From Actinomadura luzonensis (GTDB lineage: Bacteria; Actinomycetota; Actinomycetes; Streptosporangiales; Streptosporangiaceae): 64,000 nucleotides of DNA. The stretch spans positions 3,353,001 to 3,417,000 of the forward strand of contig NZ_JAKRKC020000001.1 in assembly GCF_022664455.2 (NCBI RefSeq), in the 5' to 3' direction. Under the pieces are notes generated by a model, which made no database searches, was not told where the DNA came from, and worked only from the letters and a program-made list of their open reading frames with translations. Made by a program: the position numbers and the translations under genes. Below are positions 24,851 through 33,714 of the stretch, in pieces. The first letter of the stretch is position 1; every line of letters begins with the position of its first letter.

Positions 24851-26721
24851 GCCTCGCCCACGAGGGGCCGGGCGCGGGCGAGCGCGGCGGCGCGGGCGGC
24901 CGGGGGCTCCTCGGCCTCGGCCCGCTCGCGGGCGTAGACCCAGGTCAGCTCGTGCATGCCGAACCCGGCCCCGTCCGGCCCGTCCGGGGCGGTCACGTCG
25001 AGCAGGCAGACGTCCACGAGCGCGGCCAGGACGTCGTGCGCCGCCGGCACGTCCACCTCCAGCAGCGCCGCCGCCACCGACGCCGGGAACGGGGCCGGCC
25101 CGACCAGGCCCAGCAGCCGGAACAGCCGCCGCGCGGTCCCGTCGAGCAGCCGGTACCCGGCCGCCAGCGTGGCCCGCACGTCGGCCGTGCCGTGGGACAG
25201 GGCGTCGAGGCGGGAGCGCGGGTCGGCCAGCCGCGCCGCCAGGTGTCCCACCGGCCAGTGCGGGCGCGCCGCCAGCCGGGTCGCGGCGATCCGCAGCGCC
25301 AGCGGCAGCCCGCCGCACAGCCCGGCCAGCGCGGCCGACGGCTCCGGCTCGCACTCCACCCGCTGGTGCCCGGCAACCCTTCGCAGCAGGTCCAGGGCGT
25401 CGGCAGGGGAGAGCAGGCCGAGCTCCCACAGGCGCGCGCCCGGCAGCCCCACCAGCCGCAGCCGGCTCGTCGCGACGACCGCGCAGCCCGGCGTCCCCGG
25501 CAGCAGCGGCTCGACCTGCGCCTCGCCCGCCGCGCCGTCCAGCACGACGGCCACCCGCCGGCCGGCGAGCAGCCCCCGGTACATCTCCGCCCGCTGCTCC
25601 ACGCCGGGCGGCACGGCCGCCGGGTCCACGCCGAGCGCGCGCAGGAAGCGGCCGAGCACGTCGGCGGGGTCGGCGGGGCGCGGGTCCAGGCCGTGCAGGT
25701 CCACGTAGAGCTGCCCGTCGGGGAACGCCTGCCGCAGCCGGTGCGCGGCGAGCACCGCCAGCGCGCTCTTGCCCACGCCGCCCGGCCCGGACAGCACCGC
25801 GACGCCGACGCCGCGTTCCGCGCCGGCCAGCAGGTGCCGCGCCAGCTCGCGCACCTGCGCTCGCGGCCGACCAGGTCGGCGGTCGCGGCGGGAGCTGGCC
25901 GGCCGCCCGCCCAGCGGCGCGGCCGGGGGCACACCGTGCGCCACGATCCGGGGGCCGGTCCGGGGCGCTGCCTGCGGCTCGTCGCGGCGCCCGGCGGGCT
26001 CCGCCGGCGCGAGCTGCTGGAGCAGGCCCTGCAGCTCGGAGCCCGGCGCGAGGCCGAGCCGGTCGCCCAGGTGTTCCTTGACCTCCTCGTACACGCGCAG
26101 CGCCTCGGCCTGCCGGCCGCACCGGTAGAGCGCCGTCATGAGCTGGGCGGCCAGCCGCTCGTCCAGGGGGTGGGCCAGCGCCATCTCGTAGATCCTGGCC
26201 ACCACCTGCTCGGCGTGCCCCGAGCCGAGCTGGATGTCGTGGTAGCGCAGCGCGGCGGCCACCCGTACCTGCTCCAGCCGCACCCGGGTGCCCGCCGCCC
26301 AGGGTCCCGGCAGGCCGGCCAGCGGCTCGCGCCGGCACAGCCCGAGCGCCTCGTGCAGCAGCGCCGCCGCCCGCCGCGTCTCCGGGGCGGCCTGCGCCTC
26401 GTCCACCAGCCGCAGGAAGCGGTGCAGGTCCACCCGGGCGCGCTCCACCCGCAGGACGTACCCGCCGGCCCGGCGCTCCAGCTCGACGTCCTCGGTGTGC
26501 AGCAGCGCGCGGAGGCGGGTCACGTACGAGTAGAGGGTGCGGCGCGCGCCCGGCGGCGGCGCGGCGCCCCAGAGGCCGTCCACGAGCTGGTCGGCCAGGA
26601 CCACCTCGCCCGCGTCCGAGAGCAGCATCGCCAGCACGCAGCGCTGCTTGGCCGGCCCGAACAGGACCTCCCGGCCGTCGTCCGAGGTCGCGTGGATGGG
26701 ACCGAGCATTCTGAAGTGCAC
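24835..26721 (-). CDS. SARP-family regulator with NB-ARC ATPase domain, possible compensated frameshift
   Basis: 628 residues of the AfsR/DnrI type. Residues 1-95 form the OmpR-like wHTH (MHFRMLGPIHATSDDGREVL, LWGAAPPPGARRTLYSYVTR), 100-245 the BTAD domain (DLHRFLRLVDEA to QLMTALYRCGRQAEALRVYE), and about 290 onward an NB-ARC ATPase (SGPGGVGKSALAVLAAHRL, GCAVVATSRL, GGLPLALRIAATRL). The linker between BTAD and ATPase reads SSRRDRRPGRPRA, but a shifted frame there gives the expected PAATADLVGRER. A +1 and a -1 change about 35 bases apart therefore seem to have cancelled. The GTG 26721 start has GGGAGG upstream. It probably activates the adjacent RiPP genes. Confidence 0.87.
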   Translation of the reverse strand: MHFRMLGPIHATSDDGREVLFGPAKQRCVLAMLLSDAGEVVLADQLVDGLWGAAPPPGARRTLYSYVTRLRALLHTEDVELERRAGGYVLRVERARVDLHRFLRLVDEAQAAPETRRAAALLHEALGLCRREPLAGLPGPWAAGTRVRLEQVRVAAALRYHDIQLGSGHAEQVVARIYEMALAHPLDERLAAQLMTALYRCGRQAEALRVYEEVKEHLGDRLGLAPGSELQGLLQQLAPAEPAGRRDEPQAAPRTGPRIVAHGVPPAAPLGGRPASSRRDRRPGRPRAQVRELARHLLAGAERGVGVAVLSGPGGVGKSALAVLAAHRLRQAFPDGQLYVDLHGLDPRPADPADVLGRFLRALGVDPAAVPPGVEQRAEMYRGLLAGRRVAVVLDGAAGEAQVEPLLPGTPGCAVVATSRLRLVGLPGARLWELGLLSPADALDLLRRVAGHQRVECEPEPSAALAGLCGGLPLALRIAATRLAARPHWPVGHLAARLADPRSRLDALSHGTADVRATLAAGYRLLDGTARRLFRLLGLVGPAPFPASVAAALLEVDVPAAHDVLAALVDVCLLDVTAPDGPDGAGFGMHELTWVYARERAEAEEPPAARAAALARARPLVGEAHPVR

Positions 26722-26823
26722 GTTCTGCCTCCCTGCTGCCTCCCCGGTTCTCGATCAGCAGGATGCGCGCGGCTCCGCATGGAAGCCGAATGAATTGCGC
26801 ATGCCGGGCACGGGTTCGGCCGT

Positions 26824-26858
26824 TCTCGTGATCTTCGAGGGGCCGGGGCCCTACACTC
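26824..26858 (+). promoter_or_regulatory. Candidate SARP-type promoter of the downstream regulator gene
   Basis: Two heptamers, TTCTCGT (26824) and TTCGAGG (26835), start 11 bases apart. TACACT (26853-26858) could be a -10 element and lies only six bases before the ATG, which implies a leaderless mRNA. The heptamer match is modest and the gap to the -10 is 11 rather than the usual 8 bases, so this is tentative. Confidence 0.3.
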
Positions 26859-26864
26859 AGGCCA

Positions 26865-29627
26865 ATGCTGTTCCGTCTCCTCGGCCCCGTGCTGCTGGAG
26901 CAGGGCGCCCAGCGGGTCGCCTTCACCGGCAAGCAGGGCGCGCTGCTCGCGGCGCTGCTGCTGGACGCCGGCCGGGTGGTCTCCGTCCAGCGGCTGGCCG
27001 AGTCGGTCTGGGACCCGCCGCTGCCCAGCGCCCCCGCCTCCCGGGTCAGGATGCTGGTGTCCGAGGTGCGCCGCGCCTGCGCGGCCGCCGGCGCCGACGT
27101 GATCGAGACCCAGCGCCCCGGGTACGTCCTGCGCCTGGCCGAGGGCGGGCTCGACCTGGACGGCTTCCAGGTGCGGCTCGGCGCGGCCCGCGAGTCCGCC
27201 GCCGCCGGCCGTCCCGACGAGGCGCTCGCGCACTACGAGGACGCCCTCGCCTGGTGGCACGGCACGCCGCTGGACGGGATCACCGGCTCCTTCGCCGAGG
27301 CGCAGGCCGTGCGGCTGGCCGGGCTGCGCCTCGACGCGCTGGAGGAACGCCTGGCCGTGCTGCTCGACCTGGGCCGGCCCGCCGACGTCGCCACCGAGGC
27401 CGGCGCGCTGGCCGCCGCGAACCCGCTGCGCGAGCGCCTGCACGAGCTGCTCATGCGGGCCCTGTACGCGAGCGGCCGGCGCACGGAGGCCCTCGACGTC
27501 TACCGCGCGCTGCGCCGCCGCATGGTGGACGAGCTGGGCCTGGAGCCCGCGCACCAGCTCCAGCGGCTGCACCAGCGCATCCTCCAGCCGGAGCCGCCGC
27601 CCGCCGCGCCCCGGCCCGACCGGCCGCCGCCCGCCGTGCCCGTCCCCTCCCAGCTGCCCGCCGCGCCGCCGCGCTTCACCAACCGGGACCGCGAGCTGTC
27701 CGAGCTCGACCGCCTGCTGAGCGCGGACCCCGGCAGCGTCGGCATGGCGGTGATCAGCGGCCCGGGCGGCGTCGGCAAGACGTGGCTGGCGCTGCACTGG
27801 GCGCACGCGCACCGCGACCGCTACCCGGACGGCCAGCTCTTCGTCAACCTGCACGGCTTCGACAGCGCCGGCGAGCCGGTGCCGCCCGGCACCGTGCTGC
27901 GCCGCTTCCTGCAGGCGCTCGGCCTGCCGCCCGCCGCCGTCCCCGGCGACGCCGACGCGCAGGCGGCCCTCTACCGGTCGCTGCTGGCCGACCGCCGGAT
28001 GCTGGTCGTCCTGGACAACGCCAGGGACGCCGCCCAGGTGACGCCGCTCATCCCCGGCGGCCCCGGCTGCTCGGTGCTGGTGACCAGCAGGAACGCGCTC
28101 GCCGGGCTGCACACCACGCACGCGGCCCGCCTTCTGGAGGTGGCCGTCTTCTCCGACGACGAGGCCCGCCGCATGCTCTCCCGCCACCTCGGCCCCGAGC
28201 GGCTGGCCGCCGACCCGGCCTCGGTCGCCGTGCTGCTCGAACACGCCGGCGGCCTGCCGCTGGCGCTCGGCGTGCTGGCCGCGCGGGCCGCCGCGCACCC
28301 CGCCTTCCCCCTGTCCGTGCTCGCCGACGAGCTGCGCGACCCGGACACCCGGCTCGACGCGCTCCAGACCGGCGACCTCGGGATCGACCTGCGCACCGTG
28401 ATCGCGGCCTCCTACGCGGCGCTGGACGCCCCGGCCGCCCGGCTGTTCCTGCTGCTCGGCGTCGTCCCGGTGGCCGAGGCGGGGCTGCCCGCGGCGGCGG
28501 CGCTCGCCGGGCTGCCGGCCGCCCGCGCCCGCGTCCTGCTCGCCGCGCTGGAGGCCGCCAACCTGGTCAGGCAGCCGTCGCCCGGCCGCTACCGCATGCA
28601 CGACCTCATCCGCCTGTACGCCGCCGAGCGCGCCGCCGCCGACCTGCCCGCCGACGCGCGCGACGCGGCGCTGACCCGGCTGGTCAGGCACTGCGCGGCC
28701 ACCGCGTACGCCGCCGACCGGGCGCTCTACCCGCACCGCTACGTGATCGAGGTGGCCGGGGCGGCGGACGTGCCCGCCTTCTCCGAGCCCGCCGCCATGG
28801 CGTGGTTCGAGAGCGAGCTGCCCGGCCTGCTGGCCGCCCAGCGGCTGGCCGCCGGGCTCGGGCTGGACACCGAGACGTGGCAGCTCGCGTACGGGCTGAA
28901 CACGTACCTGATGCGCCGCGCCCACCTCGCCGAGCGCGTGGCGAGCTGGGACGTCGCGCTGGCGGCGGCCGACCGGCTGGGCGGGGACCTGGTGGGCGCG
29001 ATCGTCCGCTGGCACGCCGGGTCGGTGTGCGGCGTGGCGGGCCGGCTCGACGAGGGCGTCGCGCACCTGGAGCGGGCGCTCCAGCTGTTCCGCGCGGCGG
29101 ACGACCCGGCCGGGCTGGCGCACACGCACCACATGCTCGCCTGGCTGCTCACCGTACGCGGCGAGCCTGCCCAGGGCCTCGCCCACGGGCAGGCCGCGCT
29201 CGCCCACCACCGCGCGGCGGGCGAGCCGATCTGGGAGGCCAACAGCCTCAGCGGCCTGGGCTGGATCCACATGCAGCTCGGCGACGACGAGCAGGCGCGG
29301 GCGTGCTGCGAGCAGGCCCTGACGTTGTTCCGCCGGCACGACGACAGCAGCGGCGAGTCCGCCACGCTCGACAGCCTCGGCCGCCTGGCCTCCCGGCGGG
29401 GCGACCACGAGAGCGCCGTCGGCCACTACGCGCGCTGCCTCGCCCTGCGCGAGAGCAACGGCAACACCTGGCAGGCCGCCGACACGCTGGTGGCGCTCGG
29501 CGACTCCCACCACGCCCTCGGCGACGCGGACGCGGCCGAGACGGCCTGGCGGGCGGCGCTCGCCCTGTACGAGCCGCACCACCGCCACGCCGACGTCGCC
29601 CGCGTCCGCGCCAGGCTCGGCCTTTGA
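26865..29627 (+). CDS. AfsR-type SARP regulator with NB-ARC and TPR domains
   Basis: 920 residues. The order is: wHTH (1-95, MLFRLLGPVLLEQGAQRVAF), BTAD (about 100-240, ending ALYASGRRTEALDVYRALRR), a Pro-rich linker, and an NB-ARC ATPase starting at FTNRDRELSELDRLLS. The ATPase has Walker A SGPGGVGKTWLALHWAHAH, sensor VLVTSRNALAGL and GGLPLALGVLAARAAAHP. From about 700 TPR-like repeats follow (GRLDEGVAHLERALQLFRAA, GDDEQARACCEQALTLFRRH). SARPs bind heptameric direct repeats and switch on antibiotic clusters. It is divergent from the shorter SARP gene and may act on the same RiPP operon. No SD is evident before ATG 26865. Confidence 0.9.
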   Translation: MLFRLLGPVLLEQGAQRVAFTGKQGALLAALLLDAGRVVSVQRLAESVWDPPLPSAPASRVRMLVSEVRRACAAAGADVIETQRPGYVLRLAEGGLDLDGFQVRLGAARESAAAGRPDEALAHYEDALAWWHGTPLDGITGSFAEAQAVRLAGLRLDALEERLAVLLDLGRPADVATEAGALAAANPLRERLHELLMRALYASGRRTEALDVYRALRRRMVDELGLEPAHQLQRLHQRILQPEPPPAAPRPDRPPPAVPVPSQLPAAPPRFTNRDRELSELDRLLSADPGSVGMAVISGPGGVGKTWLALHWAHAHRDRYPDGQLFVNLHGFDSAGEPVPPGTVLRRFLQALGLPPAAVPGDADAQAALYRSLLADRRMLVVLDNARDAAQVTPLIPGGPGCSVLVTSRNALAGLHTTHAARLLEVAVFSDDEARRMLSRHLGPERLAADPASVAVLLEHAGGLPLALGVLAARAAAHPAFPLSVLADELRDPDTRLDALQTGDLGIDLRTVIAASYAALDAPAARLFLLLGVVPVAEAGLPAAAALAGLPAARARVLLAALEAANLVRQPSPGRYRMHDLIRLYAAERAAADLPADARDAALTRLVRHCAATAYAADRALYPHRYVIEVAGAADVPAFSEPAAMAWFESELPGLLAAQRLAAGLGLDTETWQLAYGLNTYLMRRAHLAERVASWDVALAAADRLGGDLVGAIVRWHAGSVCGVAGRLDEGVAHLERALQLFRAADDPAGLAHTHHMLAWLLTVRGEPAQGLAHGQAALAHHRAAGEPIWEANSLSGLGWIHMQLGDDEQARACCEQALTLFRRHDDSSGESATLDSLGRLASRRGDHESAVGHYARCLALRESNGNTWQAADTLVALGDSHHALGDADAAETAWRAALALYEPHHRHADVARVRARLGL

Positions 29628-29657
29628 CCCGGCGCCCGGAGCCCGTCCGGGACGCTG

Positions 29658-30056
29658 TCAGGCGTCCTGCGGCGAGAAGCCGCTGACCGCCTCGACCGCC
29701 CGTTCGACCGACGGCTCCACCTGGAAGACCGCCCTCAGCCCGAGGATCGTCAGCCTGCGCTCCAGGCGGGCCGGCAGGCCGCACAGCACCAGGCCGCACC
29801 CCTGCCGGCGGCTCTGCTGCAACAGGCCGACCAGCACGCCCACGCAGCGGGAGTCGCAGAAGGACAGGCCGCTCAGGTCCAGGACCAGCCCGTTCGTCGG
29901 CGTCCTCGCCCACGCGTCGCTGACCCGGCGGTGCAGCACGTCGGCGACCTGGTAGTCGAGCTCTCCGGCGGCGAAGACCACGATGACGCGCCCGCGCCTC
30001 GCCACCGCCATAGTGAATTGTTCCGCCGCGTTCCTTTCTTCGTCACTTTCGCCCAT
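29658..30056 (-). CDS. STAS-domain protein, anti-sigma-factor antagonist type
   Basis: About 132 residues forming a single STAS domain: RRGRVIVVFAAGELDYQVAD, VLDLSGLSFCDSRCVGVLV and LCGLPARLERRLTILGLRAV. The regulatory Ser that antagonists have phosphorylated is present in CDSRC. These proteins bind anti-sigma kinases (SpoIIAB/RsbW type) in partner-switching pathways, but no kinase gene is nearby. ATG 30056 is used because the STAS domain begins ten residues later; an upstream in-frame ATG at 30098 is possible. It ends 30 bases from the convergent SARP gene. Confidence 0.8.
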   Translation of the reverse strand: MGESDEERNAAEQFTMAVARRGRVIVVFAAGELDYQVADVLHRRVSDAWARTPTNGLVLDLSGLSFCDSRCVGVLVGLLQQSRRQGCGLVLCGLPARLERRLTILGLRAVFQVEPSVERAVEAVSGFSPQDA

Positions 30057-30100
30057 GACATCGGCCCCTGCCCATCCGGCCCGGGGGGCAACGCCCATGC

Positions 30101-31117
30101 TCAGGGGATTTTCCGGCGACTTGCGTGTCCGTCCCCGGCCGGCTCATGGGGGCGGCGGGTGCGGAAGGTGCGGCGGTAGGCGTCCGGCGGCACCCCGACG
30201 GCGCGGTTGAAGTGCCGGCGCAGCGTGGTCGCGGTGCCCATGCCGGTGGCGCCCGCGATGGCCTCCACGCTCTCGTCCGTGGTCTCCAGCAGCTCCTGCG
30301 CGCGGCGGATGCGCTGGTTGAGCAGCCACTGCAGCGGGGTGGTGCCGGCCATGGTCCTGAAGTGGCGGCCGAGGTGGCGCGAGCTCATGTTGGCCCGGCG
30401 GGCCAGGTCCTCGACCGTCATCGGGCGGTCCAGGTGCCGGCCCGCCCAGGCGAGCAGGTCGCTGAGCGGGTGGTCGTCCGGCTCGGGGACGGGGGTGGCG
30501 ATGAACTGGGCCTGCCCGCCGGGCCGGTGCGGCGCCACGACCAGCCGGCGCGCGACCGCGTTGGCGACCGCGCTGCCGTGGTCGCGGCGGATCAGGTGCA
30601 GGCACAGGTCCAGGGCGGCGGCCTTGCCGGCGGAGGTGAGGACGCGGCCCTCGTCCACGTAGAGCACGTCCGCGTCGACCTCGATCCCGGGGAAGCGGCC
30701 AGCGAGCGCGTCGGCGTGCGCCCAGTGCGTGGTGGCGCGCCGCCCCTCCAGCAGCCCGGCGGCGGCCAGGACGAACGCTCCGGTGCACAGCGACGCCACC
30801 CGCGCGCCGGCGTCGTAGGCGGCGCGGACGGCCGCGACGAGGTCGGCCGGCGGGTCCACGTCCACGTCGGCCCAGCCGGGGACGATCACCGTGTCGGCCC
30901 GGGCGAGCAGGTCGAGCCCGCCGTCGGGGTCGAGCAGGAAACGGCCGTCGGCCCGCACCGGGCCCGTCCCGCAGATGGAGACCTCGTACCAGTCGGCGAC
31001 CGGCGCCGACGCGGGCGGCGGGGTGCCGAGCAGCTCGTAGGCGAGGGAGAGTTCGAAATGCAGGATGCCGTCGGAGACGGCCACCGCGACTGTGCTCACG
31101 TCCGGAATTGTACGCAT
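30101..31117 (-). CDS. GlxA-type regulator (DJ-1/PfpI domain plus AraC HTH)
   Basis: 338 residues. The N-terminal 190 residues are a DJ-1/PfpI glutamine-amidotransferase-like domain with the nucleophile-elbow Cys in SLCTGAFVLAAAGLLEGRRA and the partner HW in TTHWAHA. The C-terminal 100 residues are an AraC HTH pair (MTVEDLARRANMSSRHLGRH, SVEAIAGATGMGTATTLRRHF). The family regulates small-molecule catabolism; the inducer is unknown. It is transcribed away from the NAD(P)-binding protein gene at 31198, with 80 bases between, so it may control that gene. Confidence 0.88.
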   Translation of the reverse strand: MRTIPDVSTVAVAVSDGILHFELSLAYELLGTPPPASAPVADWYEVSICGTGPVRADGRFLLDPDGGLDLLARADTVIVPGWADVDVDPPADLVAAVRAAYDAGARVASLCTGAFVLAAAGLLEGRRATTHWAHADALAGRFPGIEVDADVLYVDEGRVLTSAGKAAALDLCLHLIRRDHGSAVANAVARRLVVAPHRPGGQAQFIATPVPEPDDHPLSDLLAWAGRHLDRPMTVEDLARRANMSSRHLGRHFRTMAGTTPLQWLLNQRIRRAQELLETTDESVEAIAGATGMGTATTLRRHFNRAVGVPPDAYRRTFRTRRPHEPAGDGHASRRKIP

Positions 31118-31197
31118 CGTGTCGTTCCGGACGCTCGTGCGGGCCTGGTGACGCTCGCCATGATGTCGGTGTCGAACTTCGGATGAGGGAGAACATG

Positions 31198-32277
31198 ATG
31201 AGCACGGGTGCTGTGGTGACGGTTTACGGCGCGTACGGTCACACGGGCCGTTTCCTGGTGGCGGAGCTGGTGCGGCGCGGCTTCACGCCGGTGCTCGCCG
31301 GGCGGGACGCCGCCAAGCTGGAGGCGCTGGCGGCGGAGTACCCCGGGCTCGACGCCCGGCCGGCGTCCGTCGCCGACCCCGCCTCGCTGGACCGCGCGCT
31401 GGACGGGGCGGCGGCGGTGATCAACGCGGCCGGGCCGTTCGCCGACACGGCGGGCCCCGTGATCGAGGCGGCGTTGCGGGCCGGCATCCCGTACGTGGAC
31501 GTCGCGGCCGAGATCGAGGCCAACGCCGACACCTTCGAGCTGTTCGCGGAGCGCGCCCGCGAGGCGGGGGCCGTCGTCGTGCCCGCGATGGCGTTCTACG
31601 GCGGGCTCGGCGACCTGCTGGTCACGGCGGCGATGGGCGACTGGACGGCGGCCGACGAGGTGCACGTGGCCTACGGCCTGGACAGCTGGCACCCCACGGC
31701 CGGGACCCGGGTGTCCGGCGTGGTCTCGCGCGAGCGGCGCGGCGGGCGGCGGGTGCGGTTCAGCGGCGGCAAGCTGGAGTACCGCGACGACGCCGCCTCG
31801 ACCGGCACGTGGGTGTTCCCCGAGCCGCTGGGCGCCCGCGAGGTCGTCGCGGAGTTCTCGATGGCCGACATCGTGGCGGTGCCGAGCCACGTGGCGGTGC
31901 CCGAGGTGCGCACGTACATGACGGTCGAGGCGGCCAGGGACGTCGCCGGCCCGGACACCCCCGCCCCCGTCGCGGTGGACGAGGACGGGCGGTCCGCGCA
32001 GTCGTTCGTCGTGGACGTCCTGGTCCGCTCCGGCTCGGCGGTGCGCGGCGCGGTCGCCCGCGGCCAGGACATCTACGCCGTCACCGCGCCGCTCGCGGTG
32101 GAGGCCGTGGACCGCGTCCTCACCGGCCGGACGAAGGCCACCGGGGTCGTCTCGGCGGGCCGCGTCTTCGACGCGCCGGACTTCCTGCGGGCGCTGGCGC
32201 CGCACATCACGGTCGAGCTGGACGGCGGCCGCGACGGCGAGCGGCGCGGCCTGGCCAACCTGTCCGTCAAGCAGTGA
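31198..32277 (+). CDS. Saccharopine dehydrogenase-like NAD(P)-binding protein
   Basis: 359 residues. A Rossmann N-terminus with GAYGHTGRFLVAELVRRGF gives the GxxGxxG nucleotide-binding loop. LAGRDAAKLEAL follows, and then the family segments VINAAGPFADTAGPVIEAAL and GIPYVDVAAEIE. These are trans-acting enoyl-reductase/saccharopine-dehydrogenase relatives, usually annotated as oxidoreductases without a fixed substrate. The second of two adjacent ATGs (31198) is preferred, being six bases from GAGGGAG. It is divergent from the GlxA-type regulator, which suggests local control. Confidence 0.82.
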   Translation: MSTGAVVTVYGAYGHTGRFLVAELVRRGFTPVLAGRDAAKLEALAAEYPGLDARPASVADPASLDRALDGAAAVINAAGPFADTAGPVIEAALRAGIPYVDVAAEIEANADTFELFAERAREAGAVVVPAMAFYGGLGDLLVTAAMGDWTAADEVHVAYGLDSWHPTAGTRVSGVVSRERRGGRRVRFSGGKLEYRDDAASTGTWVFPEPLGAREVVAEFSMADIVAVPSHVAVPEVRTYMTVEAARDVAGPDTPAPVAVDEDGRSAQSFVVDVLVRSGSAVRGAVARGQDIYAVTAPLAVEAVDRVLTGRTKATGVVSAGRVFDAPDFLRALAPHITVELDGGRDGERRGLANLSVKQ

Positions 32278-32286
32278 CCCGGGCGC

Positions 32287-33006
32287 TCAGTCGTGCCCCG
32301 TCGGCGGGGGCCGGCCGTCGGGCGGCGGCGCTGTGCCAGGCGGCGGAGGCTGGCCCTCGGCCGGCGGGGGCGGGGTGAAGGCGCCCGCGGCGGCGGCGAG
32401 GACGGCGGTGCGCGCCGCCCGCTCCGGCAGCCCCGGATCGACCGGCGAGCGCAGCAACATCAGCTCGTGGTAGAGGGGCGCGGTGGCCGCGACGAGCAGG
32501 GTCCGCGCGTCGGTGCCGGGCGGCAGCTCGCCCCGCCGCACCGCCCGTTCGACGATCACCTCGCACCGGGCGTACCGGTCCTCCCACAGCCGGGCCACGC
32601 CGCGCGCCGCCTCCTCCGACCGGAACGAGGCCGCCAGCAGGGCCGCCGCGATCGGCGGCCGGGCGGTCAGCGCCTCCTGGTTCTCCCGGTTCAGCGCGAT
32701 CAGGTCGCCCAGCAGGGAGCCGGTGTCGCGCGGCTGCCAGTCGTCGTCGCCGGCCGCCTCGAACACGTCGGTGAGCAGGCCGCCGACGTCCCGCCAGCGC
32801 CGGTACACCGTGGCGCGGTGCACGCCGGCGCGGGCCGCGACGCCGTCCACGGTCAGCTCGTCGTAGCCGCGTTCGGCGAGCTCGGCGCGGACCGCGTCGA
32901 GGACCTGCGCGCGGACGCGGCCGGTGCGGCCTCCGGGGCGACGCCGGGGCGGCGGGTCCGGGGACGTCGTGGCGGGGTCGCCGGTTTGCTCATCGTGGAC
33001 GGGCAT
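32287..33006 (-). CDS. TetR-family repressor of the acetyltransferase/glycosyltransferase operon
   Basis: 239 residues. The HTH is complete: AQVLDAVRAELAERGYDELT, VDGVAARAGVHRATVYRRWR. The C-terminal domain is of the TetR_C_16-like kind (RPPIAAALLAASFRSEEAAR, AATAPLYHELMLLR), and a Pro-rich tail of 35 residues follows. An inverted repeat lies in the 41-base gap to the divergent Vat-like gene, so it should repress both itself and the resistance genes. The inducer is probably an antibiotic substrate of those enzymes (inference). Confidence 0.88.
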   Translation of the reverse strand: MPVHDEQTGDPATTSPDPPPRRRPGGRTGRVRAQVLDAVRAELAERGYDELTVDGVAARAGVHRATVYRRWRDVGGLLTDVFEAAGDDDWQPRDTGSLLGDLIALNRENQEALTARPPIAAALLAASFRSEEAARGVARLWEDRYARCEVIVERAVRRGELPPGTDARTLLVAATAPLYHELMLLRSPVDPGLPERAARTAVLAAAAGAFTPPPPAEGQPPPPGTAPPPDGRPPPTGHD

Positions 33007-33009
33007 GCC

Positions 33010-33033
33010 TTAATGTAGCACCTGTCGCATTAA
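33010..33033. promoter_or_regulatory. TetR-type operator between divergent repressor and acetyltransferase genes
   Basis: TTAATG (33010-33015) and CATTAA (33028-33033) are perfect inverted arms. The halves extend imperfectly inward as TAATGTAGCAC and its counterpart TAATGCGACAG. This 24-bp AT-rich palindrome is placed between the two start codons, four bases from the repressor ATG and 15 bases before GTG 33048. Confidence 0.7.
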
Positions 33034-33047
33034 TGAAGGGTGTCGCC

Positions 33048-33710
33048 GTGCAACCGCTCGTCCCGGCCGATCCGTCCGTCCTGCATCCCATGCCCGGCCA
33101 GCCGCGCGTGGTGCTGCTCCGGCCGCTGGTCGCCTCCCCGCTGATCGAGGTGGGGGAGTTCTCCTACTACGACGACCCCGACGACCCGACGGCGTTCGAG
33201 ACCCGCAACGTGCTCTACCACTACGGGCCGGAGAAGCTGGTCATCGGCAGGTTCTGCGCGCTCGGCACCGGCGTGCGCTTCATCATGAACGGCGCCAACC
33301 ACCGCATGGACGGCCCCTCCACCTTCCCCTTCCCCACCATGGGCGGCTCCTGGTCCGACCACTTCGACCTGCTCACCGGCCTGCCCAACCGGGGCGACAC
33401 CGTCGTCGGCAACGACGTCTGGTTCGGCCACGGGGTGACGGTGATGCCCGGCGTGCGGATCGGCCACGGCGCGATCATCGCCACCGGCAGCGTCGTCACC
33501 TCCGACGTGCCCGACTACGGCATCGCCGGCGGCAACCCGGCCCGCCTCATCCGCACCCGCTTCAGCCCCGAGGACGTCGCCCGCCTGCTGGCGCTCGCCT
33601 GGTGGGACTGGCCGGTCGAGCACATCACCGCGCACGTCAGGACCATCATGTCGGGCAGCGTCGCCGACCTGGAGGCCGCCGCCGCGGCCGTCGCGGGCGG
33701 GGGCGAGTGA
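33048..33710 (+). CDS. Vat-like xenobiotic (streptogramin A) O-acetyltransferase
   Basis: 220 residues, left-handed beta-helix acetyltransferase. Vat/CatB signatures are very clear: HPMPGQPRVVLLRPLV, VGEFSYYDDP, then RFIMNGANHRMDGPSTFPF with the catalytic His. The hexapeptide repeats DTVVGNDVWFGHGVTVMPGV and IGHGAIIATGSVVTSDVPDY follow, then YGIAGGNPARLIR. Close relatives acetylate streptogramin A, others chloramphenicol or virginiamycin-like compounds. GTG 33048 is preferred because GAAGGG lies seven bases ahead, while ATG 33033 would overlap the operator with no ribosome-binding site. The next gene is four bases downstream, so the two form one operon. Confidence 0.87.
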   Translation: MQPLVPADPSVLHPMPGQPRVVLLRPLVASPLIEVGEFSYYDDPDDPTAFETRNVLYHYGPEKLVIGRFCALGTGVRFIMNGANHRMDGPSTFPFPTMGGSWSDHFDLLTGLPNRGDTVVGNDVWFGHGVTVMPGVRIGHGAIIATGSVVTSDVPDYGIAGGNPARLIRTRFSPEDVARLLALAWWDWPVEHITAHVRTIMSGSVADLEAAAAAVAGGGE

Positions 33711-33714
33711 GACC

